Below, piece after piece: positions 17,808-26,700 of a stretch of 64,000 nt of DNA (within the stretch, counting starts at the first letter, position 1; the number at the start of each line of letters is the position of its first letter). The position numbers and the translations under genes are program-made. A model generated the notes under the pieces. The model saw only the letters and a program-made list of their open reading frames with translations. It was not told where the DNA came from and searched no databases. This DNA comes from Algoriphagus sp. NG3 (lineage in GTDB: Bacteria > Bacteroidota > Bacteroidia > Cytophagales > Cyclobacteriaceae): positions 1,984,001-2,048,000 of the forward strand of contig NZ_CP139421.1 of NCBI RefSeq assembly GCF_034119865.1, in the 5' to 3' direction.

Positions 17808-19163
17808 TTAGAATACTACTTGGGCACTGACAAATCCAAACAGTATATCATTACCCACGGTTACGCTCTTAAGGTACTCCCCTGAATTAAACCAACTCAT
17901 ACCTGTTGCCACGGAAACATGCCTCGTAGGCTGGAATATAAATACACCCGAAATCTGACTGCCTATATAGCGGGCAGGTGTGTCATCGAATTCAAAATAC
18001 GGGATCATATTGGGTCTATAAATCCCGTCACCTGTACTATATCTCCACAGAAATGCATAATCACAGGTAATGGATGCTGCATTGCCTAATTTCAGACTCG
18101 CGCTTGGATGGACATCAATAAGGTTGCTTGGTCCTAAAGGCGCTGCCATACCAAAATAGGCTCCTGGAGCAAATAAAGGGTTCAATGTTTGGTGTTTACG
18201 GTCAGTATTACTTTTATCTCCACTGATTACATCAGTCTTAAGACCAATCTCAGGAGAATATGCCATTTCATTAAATCGATATGAGGTGGCAAAGGCCGTA
18301 CTCCATGCAGCTATTTTCCTGTTTCCTATTGTTCCAAACTGATACCCACCCTCTAGATCATAACGCCATCTTCTACCGTTTTTAACTATACGGGCGCTTA
18401 GCGTATGCCTTTTTTCAATTCCCGCACCGTCATTAAAAATGGCTCTTCTATTGTAAAAACCCAGGTAATAAAAATTAAGAGCTATTTTCTGAGTGGAAAT
18501 TGAAATATCAGAAAAACCTCCCCAAAGCCTCAAGTCCGGAGAAGAGGTATCGTCAAAAATACCGGTCCTGTCTTCCACAGCGTGCATATAAAACAGATCA
18601 GTATTGACCTTTGGTTTTCTTATGATGGCCTTTACCCCGTCAAACGAACGCCGGCTGTTGGGCGCATCCCTGACAGAAATTATCCGCTGTGATCCATAAC
18701 TGAGTTCTTGCCTACCAGCTCTTAGAGTCAATGGTATACGGCTAAAAGGCTTATAATCTATAAACAGCTGATGAGCCTTCAGTGGATTCTCTTCTACAGG
18801 CACGAGAATTTCCCTGCTGTTAGCCAAGGCGCTTTGCACTTCTGCAAAAATCCGCACCTTATTTGAAAGGTGCAGATCCGCGTGAAGTAACCATCTCGTC
18901 AGCATAAACCCATCCTTATCCCTTAAAGCGTGATTCCAGCCCTCATTATCCATAATCAGGTACTGAACTCTGAAACTACCACCAAAACTGAGATAAACAC
19001 CGTTATTGAATTTCAAGTATTTTAAACTAGAATACCAGTCGTTTACTGTATCCTTCTCTAATACGGAATAATCTTCCTCATATCGTATTTGCTGAAAAGG
19101 AACAACTTGCTGTCCATAGGTCGAAAAGCAAAAAAACAATAAGAGAATGAAGACTACACGCAT
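17808..19163 (-). CDS. Alginate-export-family outer-membrane porin, second copy
   Basis: A 451-residue barrel with a signal peptide ending near STYGQ. It shares landmarks with the protein at 12581-13924: VYLSFGGSFRVQYL, VRDAPNSRRSFDGVKAI, GMAAPLGPSNLIDVHPS, SGDKSNTDRKHQTLNPLF and a terminal Phe (SAQVVF). The two are paralogues, not recent copies, because their sequences differ along the whole length. It is followed by a good terminator and preceded, 14 nt away, by the LLM oxidoreductase gene, so porin and flavoenzyme are probably co-transcribed, perhaps for uptake and first oxidation of one solute. Confidence 0.85.
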   Translation of the reverse strand: MRVVFILLLFFCFSTYGQQVVPFQQIRYEEDYSVLEKDTVNDWYSSLKYLKFNNGVYLSFGGSFRVQYLIMDNEGWNHALRDKDGFMLTRWLLHADLHLSNKVRIFAEVQSALANSREILVPVEENPLKAHQLFIDYKPFSRIPLTLRAGRQELSYGSQRIISVRDAPNSRRSFDGVKAIIRKPKVNTDLFYMHAVEDRTGIFDDTSSPDLRLWGGFSDISISTQKIALNFYYLGFYNRRAIFNDGAGIEKRHTLSARIVKNGRRWRYDLEGGYQFGTIGNRKIAAWSTAFATSYRFNEMAYSPEIGLKTDVISGDKSNTDRKHQTLNPLFAPGAYFGMAAPLGPSNLIDVHPSASLKLGNAASITCDYAFLWRYSTGDGIYRPNMIPYFEFDDTPARYIGSQISGVFIFQPTRHVSVATGMSWFNSGEYLKSVTVGNDILFGFVSAQVVF

Positions 19164-19177
19164 TGTTGGTGAAGCCT

Positions 19178-20200
19178 TTATACTGATTGCCTAATAAGGG
19201 GGATAACCTTTGCACCGATCAATTTAATAGCTTGCAACAATTGCAAGTGGGATAACCCTGCATTATCCATTTGAAATGTAAACCGGTCTATGCCACCAAG
19301 TGCTTTACTGTGCCTTAGCAGTTTTTCAGCAACCTCTTCCGGCCCGCCAACTACCAATACTCCTTTGGGAGCTACTAATGAGTTGAATTGTGACCTGGTC
19401 ACCGCTGGCCATCCGCGTTCTCTGCCTAATCTGGTCCACAGTTCTGCATAGCCCGGATAATAATCTGCAATCGCCTGTTCACTGGTTTCGGACACATAAC
19501 CGGGAGAATGAAGCCCGACTTTCAGCTGCTCCGGTGAGTAGCCTGCTTTGCGACCAGCTTCGCGATACAGATCGACCAGAGGTCGGAACCGTTCTGTTTC
19601 ACCACCTATTACGGCTACCATTAAGGGCAATCCCAATGTTCCTGCCCGCACAAATGATTCAGGAGTACCGCCTACTCCCAACCAAACAGGAAATTTTTTC
19701 TGCATCGCTCTGGGATATACAGGTTGATTTTCAAGAGCCGGCCTAAACTTGCCCTTCCACGTAATGAATTCTTTATCACGAATTTCAAGCAATAATTCCA
19801 GTTTTTCTTTAAAAAGCGCATCATAATCCTTAAGATTATAACCAAACAGCGGGTAAGCCTCTATCGCAGATCCCCGGCCGACGACCAGTTCTGCCCGGCC
19901 TTTTGAGATCAGGTCAAGCGTGGCAAAACTTTGGTAAACTCTAACGGGGTCATCAGTACTTAATACTTTAACAGCACTTCCAAGAATAATCCGTTTGGTT
20001 CTTGCAGCCGCCGCAGCCAGGATTACTTCCGGGGCAGAATCCAGAAATTCCTTTTTATGATGTTCACCAATACCAAAAACATCAAGTCCGGCTTCATCGG
20101 CAATTGAGATCCGATCCAATAGCTGCTCCATTGCATCTACGTTACTCAGGGATCTACTCCCATACATTGCCGAAGCAAAACTATCTATTCCTATTTCCAT
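19178..20200 (-). CDS. LLM-class flavin-dependent oxidoreductase
   Basis: A 340-residue bacterial-luciferase-like monooxygenase. Family parts are the N-terminal barrel strand MEIGIDSFA, FGIGEHHKKEFLDSAP, AAAARTKRIILGSAVKVLSTDDP, LDLISKGRAELVVGRGS, and a C-terminal GVLVVGGPEEVAEKLLRH. Such enzymes use reduced flavin and O2 to oxidise small organic molecules. It lacks its own flavin reductase here, although the nitroreductase at 23332 could recycle flavin. The base composition of this gene and the pirin next to it looks somewhat more GC-rich than the surroundings. Confidence 0.88.
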   Translation of the reverse strand: MEIGIDSFASAMYGSRSLSNVDAMEQLLDRISIADEAGLDVFGIGEHHKKEFLDSAPEVILAAAAARTKRIILGSAVKVLSTDDPVRVYQSFATLDLISKGRAELVVGRGSAIEAYPLFGYNLKDYDALFKEKLELLLEIRDKEFITWKGKFRPALENQPVYPRAMQKKFPVWLGVGGTPESFVRAGTLGLPLMVAVIGGETERFRPLVDLYREAGRKAGYSPEQLKVGLHSPGYVSETSEQAIADYYPGYAELWTRLGRERGWPAVTRSQFNSLVAPKGVLVVGGPEEVAEKLLRHSKALGGIDRFTFQMDNAGLSHLQLLQAIKLIGAKVIPLIRQSV

Positions 20201-20352
20201 TTTTTTCTTGTTTAGTACTGTATTGAAAACTCTTATTTTTTTATGTGATTATCCGCAATGGTGCCAGTAAGGAGCTATAAGCAATGTAGGATATGGTCAA
20301 CTTAAGAATTGAGCACGCATCGGTCTTCCTACCAGATAAGCAAAGTAATTGC

Positions 20353-21267
20353 TTAGGAAAGTGCATTGGGAGGTGGACCTCCTGCCGGCCTGCTTTTTTC
20401 TTCAGGAAGGGGTACATACTCTCCGTTATCCATTGGTGGTAAATCAATACGGCCCTGTTTCCAATCCTCTTTTGCCTGTTCAATCCTTTCTCTACTACTG
20501 GAAACAAAATTCCACCAGATATACCTATCACCCAGGTGTTCACCTCCTAGCATCATCAACGTGGCCTTTTCTCTGGCTATTATCAATGGGTCAACTCCTT
20601 TGGTGAACACAATCAGTTTTCCTGCGGGATAAGTGATTCCATTTACTTCGACGCTTCCCCTGACAATGTAGGCTCCCCGCTCGCTATGCCCTTTAGGTAA
20701 GCCAAAATGAGTCCCCTGCTCCAGCACCACATGCACATAGAACATGGGGGAATGTGTCTTGACATTGCTTTTCAAGCCATAGGCATCTCCGGCAATCAAA
20801 CGCATCCAAACACCAGTATCCGTAAATACTGGCAATTGTTCAGGCTTATAGTTATCAAAGGACGGGTCACTTTCTTCATCCTTTTCAGGAAGTGCTACCC
20901 AAGTTTGAATCATTTCGAGTTCTCCTCCCGCCAGCATCGCCGGATCTTCAAAGCGTTCGCTATGTGTAATCCCCTTTCCGGCAGTCATCCAGTTTACTTC
21001 ACCGGGAGTTATGACCTGCTCTATACCTAGGCTATCCCGGTGAGTTACATTTCCGCTGAACAAGTAGCTGACTGTGGATAAACCAATATGGGGATGTGGC
21101 AATACATCCAGACTGCTGATGGATCCTTTAGGCATATTTAATGGACCGCCGTGGTCCATAAAAATAAAAGGGCCAACCATTCTGCGAAGCTGATAGGGAA
21201 GGATTCGTTTAACTGCAAAGTCTGCCGAAATTTTGGCCTCTCTGGCTTCTATAACAATGTCTAGCAT
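20353..21267 (-). CDS. Pirin-family protein
   Basis: A 304-residue bicupin of the pirin family. The N-terminal metal site is visible: LPHPHIGLSTVSYLF and NWMTAGKGITHSERF provide the three His and one Glu ligands. The second cupin follows to about residue 250. Pirins can cleave quercetin or act as redox-dependent regulators. The C terminus ends in a Pro-rich tail. A second, quite different pirin lies at 30091-30957. It is followed on the same strand by the LLM gene after about 150 nt. Confidence 0.88.
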   Translation of the reverse strand: MLDIVIEAREAKISADFAVKRILPYQLRRMVGPFIFMDHGGPLNMPKGSISSLDVLPHPHIGLSTVSYLFSGNVTHRDSLGIEQVITPGEVNWMTAGKGITHSERFEDPAMLAGGELEMIQTWVALPEKDEESDPSFDNYKPEQLPVFTDTGVWMRLIAGDAYGLKSNVKTHSPMFYVHVVLEQGTHFGLPKGHSERGAYIVRGSVEVNGITYPAGKLIVFTKGVDPLIIAREKATLMMLGGEHLGDRYIWWNFVSSSRERIEQAKEDWKQGRIDLPPMDNGEYVPLPEEKSRPAGGPPPNALS

Positions 21268-21296
21268 AATAAATTAATTATGATTATACAGTAATT

Positions 21297-21719
21297 TCAT
21301 TTTATCACTGACGTTGATATGTTAATATTCCCCTTTAATGTTCGGGATATAGGACAATTTTCCGCAACCAACAACAGTTTTTGATTTGTTTCCGGATCTA
21401 TCGGACTTCCTATACGGACACTTCGGTCAATATATGCTACAGTTTCTCCACTTTCTATTTTGTAATATATATTAGCCTCAATTTCTATTTCTGAGATATC
21501 CATTTGTTTTTGATCGATATACATCTTAAGGGTCGCTAATGTACAGGCTACCAAAGAGGATAGTAATAATGTATAAGGATCCGGGCCTAAATCTCTTCCC
21601 CCTAGTTTTTCAGGTTCATCGGAAATTAAAATACCGTTTCTCCAATGAATAATGGTTTTGTATTTTTGGGCACCTAAAATTCCTTTTATGGGGGTTTCTA
21701 ATATATATTTCATTGACAC
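21297..21719 (-). CDS. OsmC-family peroxide-reductase-like protein
   Basis: A 140-residue OsmC protein with both conserved cysteines, in SLVACTLATLKMYID and AENCPISRTLKGN. OsmC/Ohr proteins reduce organic hydroperoxides with lipoyl or thiol partners; this short form belongs to the broader OsmC-like branch. The start may be Met1 or Met3. It follows a YjdJ GNAT by 9 nt and precedes the pirin. A second OsmC (27321-27737) belongs to another branch. Confidence 0.87.
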   Translation of the reverse strand: MSMKYILETPIKGILGAQKYKTIIHWRNGILISDEPEKLGGRDLGPDPYTLLLSSLVACTLATLKMYIDQKQMDISEIEIEANIYYKIESGETVAYIDRSVRIGSPIDPETNQKLLLVAENCPISRTLKGNINISTSVIK

Positions 21720-21728
21720 ATACTTATT

Positions 21729-22028
21729 TTACATCTGTTTTTTGAGCCAGAAATTCGCATAATCATTTGGGTATCGTTTGAATTGGGCGAGAACATACGG
21801 GCATAGCGGAATGATCCTCAAATTATTTTCTCTGGCATAGCTTACTAATTGTTGAAGCAATAATTTTGCGAATCCTTTTCCTTCATAGGCTTTGTTTACT
21901 TCTGTGTGATACACCCGAAGCTTGCCATCGGCCATGGAAATATCCATTTTCCCTACTCTTTCATGATCAGAAAACAACTGTATCTCACCATGATTACCGT
22001 CGCTAAATACTATTTTAGTGGTTTCCAA
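21729..22028 (-). CDS. YjdJ-type GNAT acetyltransferase
   Basis: A 99-residue minimal GNAT, third of its kind in the window. It has YHTEVNKAYEGKGFAKLLLQQL with the acetyl-CoA turn and the tail LRIIPLCPYVLAQFKRYP. It is probably co-transcribed with the OsmC gene 9 nt downstream. Acceptor unknown. Confidence 0.86.
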   Translation of the reverse strand: METTKIVFSDGNHGEIQLFSDHERVGKMDISMADGKLRVYHTEVNKAYEGKGFAKLLLQQLVSYARENNLRIIPLCPYVLAQFKRYPNDYANFWLKKQM

Positions 22029-22101
22029 AATTCAATTCATTCGTTAATTGAAGTATCTTTTTATAACAACGTATATACAATACTCTCATGAAATCATTCA
22101 T

Positions 22102-23289
22102 TTAGGGAGCGTATGGGTATATGAATGACCCAGAGGCGTAGGCTGAGGGTTCAACAACTACTTGCACACGGCTATCTTTAAAAGTCTCAATCTCATGGTT
22201 ATCTATGTGTTGAAATTGTACTTGTAACACACGTGGTTCAGCCCACTCACCGCCTTCATCAAAACGCACGCTACCCATTACCGTTTCGAAGGTATTTACT
22301 CGACAATATGCTGAAAGAACCTCATTATCCAGACTTGCTGTTTCCCTAATTGCCTGCTCAAGTACTTGCAATTGAGCATACGCCAAGGGAGCCATATAGA
22401 ACCCTAATGCGTCGACATTTGCTTTTATTGCTCTTGCATGGTATTTGGCCAACATGTCAGCAACACCGGGAAAATCCATCCTTGGTACCGGCATCCAATA
22501 TTCATAATTGACAAAGCCGTTTAACAGTGGCCCCAGTTCCGTTTTTACCGAAGCACTCTGGGGACCAATCATGGCTCCTCCAACCATCTTTGGACGGTAG
22601 TCACTTTGATGAATTGCACGGACCAAACCTATAGAATCCTTCAAATAAGAACATATGAAAAACAGGTCAGCATTAGTAGCTTTTACCTGCTCTATCAGGG
22701 ATGTAAAATCTTCTGTTGACAGTGGATAGGTTTCCTCATAAATAATCTGAAAACCGTATTTTTCTGCATTTTCTCTGGCTCCTATCACCGGATTTCTTGA
22801 AAATTCTGCATCGGCAGAAAGGACTGCAACGGTTAGCGGTTTAGGACGCTGGGAAGCTGCAAGGGCAAAAAAGCCTTCTGTAAGTGTTGAATTAGGCTTC
22901 GGGCCTGTAGGAATCATCGCAAAATAGTTCGGGTATTTTAAGTTTAAATTAACCCCTAAACCCATTAAACCGACCAAAAACCGTTTACGCTCCATAATGA
23001 TGGGCATCGAGGCTGCAATCGTGTTAGTTCCATAACCTCCAATTACCAAATCTACTTTGTCTTCATCCATCAACTTTTTATAGCTATTGGATACTTGCAG
23101 AGGGTCTCCATTGTCATTGTAGCAAACCAATTCTACTTTACGCCCAAGAAGCCCCCCTTTGCTGTTGATGTCTTCTTCCCAAATACTGTGTGCGAGCATT
23201 ACTGCTCTTGTATTCTCTGCCACAGGACCGGAAAGTGAAAGACTATAACCAATGCGAATAGGATTATTACTTGTGTTGATTGACTGCAT
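22102..23289 (-). CDS. ABC-type amino-acid substrate-binding protein fold without signal peptide
   Basis: A 395-residue periplasmic-binding-protein type I (ANF-receptor/Leu-Ile-Val type) fold. It opens directly with IRIGYSLSLSGPVAENTRA, the usual mature N terminus, then INSKGGLLGRKVELVCYND, and ends near ASGSFIYPYAP. Only nine residues precede the fold, so there is no signal peptide, and the sequence upstream of the start adds none. No permease or ATPase gene is near. It may be a cytoplasmic sensor or may have lost its export signal; homologues are normally secreted. It precedes the GNAT-OsmC pair. Confidence 0.83.
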   Translation of the reverse strand: MQSINTSNNPIRIGYSLSLSGPVAENTRAVMLAHSIWEEDINSKGGLLGRKVELVCYNDNGDPLQVSNSYKKLMDEDKVDLVIGGYGTNTIAASMPIIMERKRFLVGLMGLGVNLNLKYPNYFAMIPTGPKPNSTLTEGFFALAASQRPKPLTVAVLSADAEFSRNPVIGARENAEKYGFQIIYEETYPLSTEDFTSLIEQVKATNADLFFICSYLKDSIGLVRAIHQSDYRPKMVGGAMIGPQSASVKTELGPLLNGFVNYEYWMPVPRMDFPGVADMLAKYHARAIKANVDALGFYMAPLAYAQLQVLEQAIRETASLDNEVLSAYCRVNTFETVMGSVRFDEGGEWAEPRVLQVQFQHIDNHEIETFKDSRVQVVVEPSAYASGSFIYPYAP

Positions 23290-23331
23290 ATTTAAAATGA
23301 TTTAATTGTGTATTGGGTACTTGTGTATTGG

Positions 23332-23961
23332 CTATTTTATGGTAATCACAAAATCCTCCTTTGGCCATCTCACTTTTTTCAGCCTGGCATTGGAATCTCT
23401 TTCTTCATCACGATAACCTAAAGCCATCAACACCACACTTTTCAACCCTTTTTCCTTTAACCCCAGTAATTCGTCAAACTGGTCAGCATTAAACCCTTCC
23501 ATAGGAGTTGCATCAACTTTTTCTGCAGCTGCGGCTATCAATCCGGTACCTAATGCGATATATGCCTGTTTAGTCGCCCAAATAAAATTTTCAGAGTCAG
23601 AATTCAGCAATAATCCATTAAGTGCTTTTTCTTTGAAAACGGCCAAGCTTTCAACAGGAATTTCTCGCTCCTTGGCAATCAGCTCTACATACTTTTCAAT
23701 TGTCACCTGCTTGATAGAATCGAAAGCGGCAAAAACCAGCAAGTGAGAGGCTTCTGTTATTTGCCGATTAAATGAATAGGAACTCAACTTTTTCCTTACC
23801 TCCGGATTTTCAATGACCAAAATTTTATAAGGCTGGACCCCTAGTGAGGATGCGGATAGGTTGATAGCCGAAATGATTCTTTCCAATTTTTCATCAGCTA
23901 CTTTTTTCTCATTGTATTTCTTAGTGGCGTATCGCCACTGTAATGCTTCTATTAATTCCAT
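23332..23961 (-). CDS. NfsB-type nitroreductase-family protein
   Basis: A 209-residue FMN-dependent oxidoreductase. It starts with the family segment LQWRYATKKYNEKKVADEKLERIISAINLSASSLGVQPYK divided over its first 45 residues, continues with NRQITEASHLLVFAAF and TKQAYIALGTGLIAAAAEKVDATPMEGF, and closes with KSVVLMALGYRDEERD. Such enzymes reduce nitro compounds and quinones with NAD(P)H. It follows the MoaF-like gene by 18 nt and probably shares its promoter and leader element C. Confidence 0.88.
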   Translation of the reverse strand: MELIEALQWRYATKKYNEKKVADEKLERIISAINLSASSLGVQPYKILVIENPEVRKKLSSYSFNRQITEASHLLVFAAFDSIKQVTIEKYVELIAKEREIPVESLAVFKEKALNGLLLNSDSENFIWATKQAYIALGTGLIAAAAEKVDATPMEGFNADQFDELLGLKEKGLKSVVLMALGYRDEERDSNARLKKVRWPKEDFVITIK

Positions 23962-23979
23962 TTCTTATGATTTTTAATG

Positions 23980-24294
23980 CTATAAAGGCTTTATCGTGCC
24001 TTTCATGGTATAAAAACTGCCATCGGGCAAGGTTGCATTACTGTAAATGACACCATTTTCATGGTCTTCAACATGGACTACAGTAGCGCCGGATATTTCC
24101 TTCCATGCAACCATATATACCTGCGGACGAACTTCAGCAATGGTAGTCTCTACCTTCTCTGCATAACCGGTTTCGGCTAAACCTCCTCCATCTATTATAG
24201 TAAAAACCATGGATTCATCTGTTTCAAAAAAGAGTTCGGTTTTCAGAACACCAACATCCATGAGGAATCTGTTACCTGTTAATTTGTTTTTCAT
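23980..24294 (-). CDS. MoaF-like small protein
   Basis: A 104-residue beta-rich protein resembling the MoaF/MoaF-like barrel (calycin-type). Segments are LTGNRFLMDVGVLKTELFFE, VETTIAEVRPQVYMVAWKE and VVHVEDHENGVIYSNATLPDG. The family name comes from a Klebsiella monoamine-regulon gene; the biochemical role is unknown, with small-ligand binding likely. The ATG overlaps the TGA of the leader-element C frame (ATGA). Confidence 0.7.
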   Translation of the reverse strand: MKNKLTGNRFLMDVGVLKTELFFETDESMVFTIIDGGGLAETGYAEKVETTIAEVRPQVYMVAWKEISGATVVHVEDHENGVIYSNATLPDGSFYTMKGTIKPL

Positions 24295-24428
24295 GTGATT
24301 ATAGTTTGTTTTTTAAAGGGCACATAGCCTGTCCCGATTTTTCTTCGGGAGAATCTCGCATAACAGATAATCATCCCAGTGTGTGATGCTTGAGTCATGC
24401 CTGTCTGCCTCAGGCAGGCTCGATTTCA
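24295..24428 (-). promoter_or_regulatory. Leader element copy C with ATGA-coupled frame
   Basis: Core at 24351-24377. In transcription direction the MII frame reads HTGMIICYARF, then GTGYVPFKKQTIIT, and ends in a TGA at 24291-24293 that overlaps the ATG of the MoaF-like gene. An in-frame upstream ATG gives about 35 residues. The other frame from ATG AAA TCG AGC at 24428 gives a different peptide ending earlier. A palindromic CCTGCCTGAGGCAGACAGG block lies between TCGAG and the core and may form a stem. Confidence 0.6.
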
Positions 24429-24491
24429 TTGATAATTGTTTAAAATAATAGTTAGTTAATTTTAATTAATTAAAATGCAATGCTATTTCCA

Positions 24492-26033
24492 TTACCACTG
24501 ATATATTCTAGAGAGATCGGCACCCTCAGATAAGCTAATCTTCGGAATATTCTCGATGAGCTCAAGGTGAAATTCCTCAATAAGTCCCGCATTGCGAAAA
24601 TCAATAGGAAGTCCTGCTATCATATAGTTTGCTACCTGCTCTTCCAAATCCTTTTTGTCCAAGTATGATGCACCTACATTGATAAAGTCATTCACTGTTA
24701 ACACCTCATCCTTCTTTTTTTCTTTTCTTAGCTCATACAAGTCAAGCAGCATATTCCTTAAGGTGAATCTTCCATTCGAAGCCAGTCTGATCTGGTTATC
24801 GAGGTAAAAAGCAAAGATGCAACCCCGCCTGTAAGGAAGTTTTCCATAATTAGCATGATCCGTCCAGTAATTTGCGGCAATGGAGTCGTTGTGTGCAGCT
24901 TTGACCTGGCTTTCATAATGTGGTTTTAATGTAAACTCATTCAGGTAGTACAGAAAGTCTTCCTCCCCAAAAATGTTACTGTTTGCCAGATTAATAATTG
25001 TAGCATAATCGTTAAACCCTTCACCAAACCATTGATGGTCGAAACTATTTTCTCCTAATATGATTTTGATTCCAATCCAGGTGTGCGATGTTTCATGTGC
25101 TGTAACGTACCTGTCCCTTGTACCAAATTTTCTACCCAACTTCATTACAAAGCCGTTTCTCATCCCAAACCCTCCACCTCCTATTTCCTTTTGGTTGTTT
25201 TGCAGTGCTGTAACAGCTAAATAATAGAATGGGAATTCGGTGTCGTTCCAGAACCTATGGATGCTTTGGAAATAGCTTTCAAAAAATGGGGAGAGATCTG
25301 CCTGCAGGTTATTTTCATATTCATCTTTTTTGGTGGTTACAGCATAGTATGGAACTCCCAGAACGTTGTATTCCTGCACTCCAATATTATCTCCCATCAC
25401 GAAATACACTTTATGTGAGAGGTTGTCGTAGTAGTCTGTAAGTTTTTTTGATGGATCAGTTTGAGATGGCTCGACCGAGTTGAAATAAGTTAAATTTTCC
25501 GGATACCTACGCCAGCTGTACGATACCAAAGGATTGCTTTGATCAGTAATAGTCAAGTCAAATTGCATGTTTACCAAGGTCAATATTCCTTTGCTTATTA
25601 CCGGCCTGAACAGTTCAGTTTGAGGTGTGGTAGTTGGTTTATCAACGGGAAGTGAACCCTCTATCTCATATGTGATCCTATGGTTCTTTGCCCCATTGTG
25701 ATATATGGTGATCCGTCTGCTCGCTTCATCTATTTTCACTACTTCAGGATCAGTGCCACGGATATTTTTGATCACATTAAATATATCGTTCTGTCCGCCA
25801 AAACTCGGATCTCCGAATATAAAAGCGGTACTGTCTTTTTGAGTGGCAGAATATGTGAGTTCAACCTCTAAAACAGAAGATTCACCATCCCAGCTAAGCA
25901 CATAATCCATGAAGGGCTTTTGTAGTGCAGAAGAATAAATGTTGAAAGAAAGAAGAAGAATTAAAGTAAGGATGCTTCTAACCATTATCATCAGTTTTAT
26001 AATTCTAAAGTTACTTGGATTGGGACCTTTCAT
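24492..26033 (-). CDS. Exported M1/M61-like zinc metallopeptidase
   Basis: About 513 residues (counting from 26033) with a hydrophobic export segment starting near Met17 (MVRSILTLILLLSF). The catalytic site is HETSHTWIG (HExxH, His313, Glu314, His317), followed by the distal Glu in WFGEGFNDYATI, as in gluzincins. The upstream GGGGFGMRNGF stands where aminopeptidases have their GxMEN loop, so it resembles glycyl-aminopeptidase-like members. It probably trims peptides in the periplasm. If translation starts at 26033 the ATG overlaps the stop of the NTF2-like gene upstream (ATGA); a start at Met15 or Met17 gives a more normal signal peptide. Confidence 0.8.
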   Translation of the reverse strand: MKGPNPSNFRIIKLMIMVRSILTLILLLSFNIYSSALQKPFMDYVLSWDGESSVLEVELTYSATQKDSTAFIFGDPSFGGQNDIFNVIKNIRGTDPEVVKIDEASRRITIYHNGAKNHRITYEIEGSLPVDKPTTTPQTELFRPVISKGILTLVNMQFDLTITDQSNPLVSYSWRRYPENLTYFNSVEPSQTDPSKKLTDYYDNLSHKVYFVMGDNIGVQEYNVLGVPYYAVTTKKDEYENNLQADLSPFFESYFQSIHRFWNDTEFPFYYLAVTALQNNQKEIGGGGFGMRNGFVMKLGRKFGTRDRYVTAHETSHTWIGIKIILGENSFDHQWFGEGFNDYATIINLANSNIFGEEDFLYYLNEFTLKPHYESQVKAAHNDSIAANYWTDHANYGKLPYRRGCIFAFYLDNQIRLASNGRFTLRNMLLDLYELRKEKKKDEVLTVNDFINVGASYLDKKDLEEQVANYMIAGLPIDFRNAGLIEEFHLELIENIPKISLSEGADLSRIYQW

Positions 26034-26431
26034 TTTGTCCTCACATTTATTAACAGCGTGCTGTAGAAAGAAGTCATCGCATTTCCATTGGCAGAGTTTA
26101 AGGCAGGGATCTCATCTTGTACGACATCCCAATGCTCTGCTATTTTTCCATCTTCTAATCTGAAAATATCGACCACTATTACGGGCACAGGCCCCCACCC
26201 ATTTACAAGACTATGCGTAATAACCATATCATTCTCTTCCAGGATTATACCTGGGTGCCAGCTAAAACCTGCATCTAGAAAAGGTAAAAGCTTTCTAAGC
26301 CCTTCATGACCATTCATCATCGATGGGTTGTGCTGCTGGTATGATTCATGCCAATAGCGATCGATCGCTGTACTGTCTTTTTCATGAAACAATTCATTCA
26401 TTGCTTTTAATACGATTTCCTTATTTTCCAT
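26030..26431 (-). CDS. SnoaL/NTF2-like protein, full-length copy
   Basis: A 133-residue SnoaL-like cone fold. Typical pieces are KEIVLKAMNELFHEKDSTAIDRYW, YQQHNPSMMNGHEGLRKLLPFL, MVITHSLVNGWGPVPVIVVDIFRLEDGKIAEHWDVVQDEI divided over the second half. Many such proteins are small-ligand isomerases, cyclases or carriers. The tail of about 20 residues after EIPAL contains SFYSTLL. It overlaps the peptidase gene by the ATGA arrangement. A paralogue lies 270 bp upstream with a shorter tail. Confidence 0.85.
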   Translation of the reverse strand: MENKEIVLKAMNELFHEKDSTAIDRYWHESYQQHNPSMMNGHEGLRKLLPFLDAGFSWHPGIILEENDMVITHSLVNGWGPVPVIVVDIFRLEDGKIAEHWDVVQDEIPALNSANGNAMTSFYSTLLINVRTK

Positions 26432-26700
26432 TTTTTTACTATTTAAATATTATATGTAAATGAATTTCCGAATTGACATAATTCAACTTTCTTTCTTACT
26501 TAGCTGAAACATAGCGATACTAACTTCCATTATTTAAAAAAAAATAGTAATAGTTAGTTGAAATATTTTTCCAAGTCGAGTATACACACCCCAAGCTTTT
26601 TGTATTTTACTACAGCACGTATACCTACGTAACCGCCAATTGAAAATAACAAACTTATTTAATTCCTAGCAGGGATACTGTAGAAGGAAATATTTGCTTC

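Noticed and set aside
20241-20543. A 100-residue minus-strand frame overlapping the pirin gene
   Set aside because: It lies in another frame of the same strand inside the pirin gene and shows no family features.
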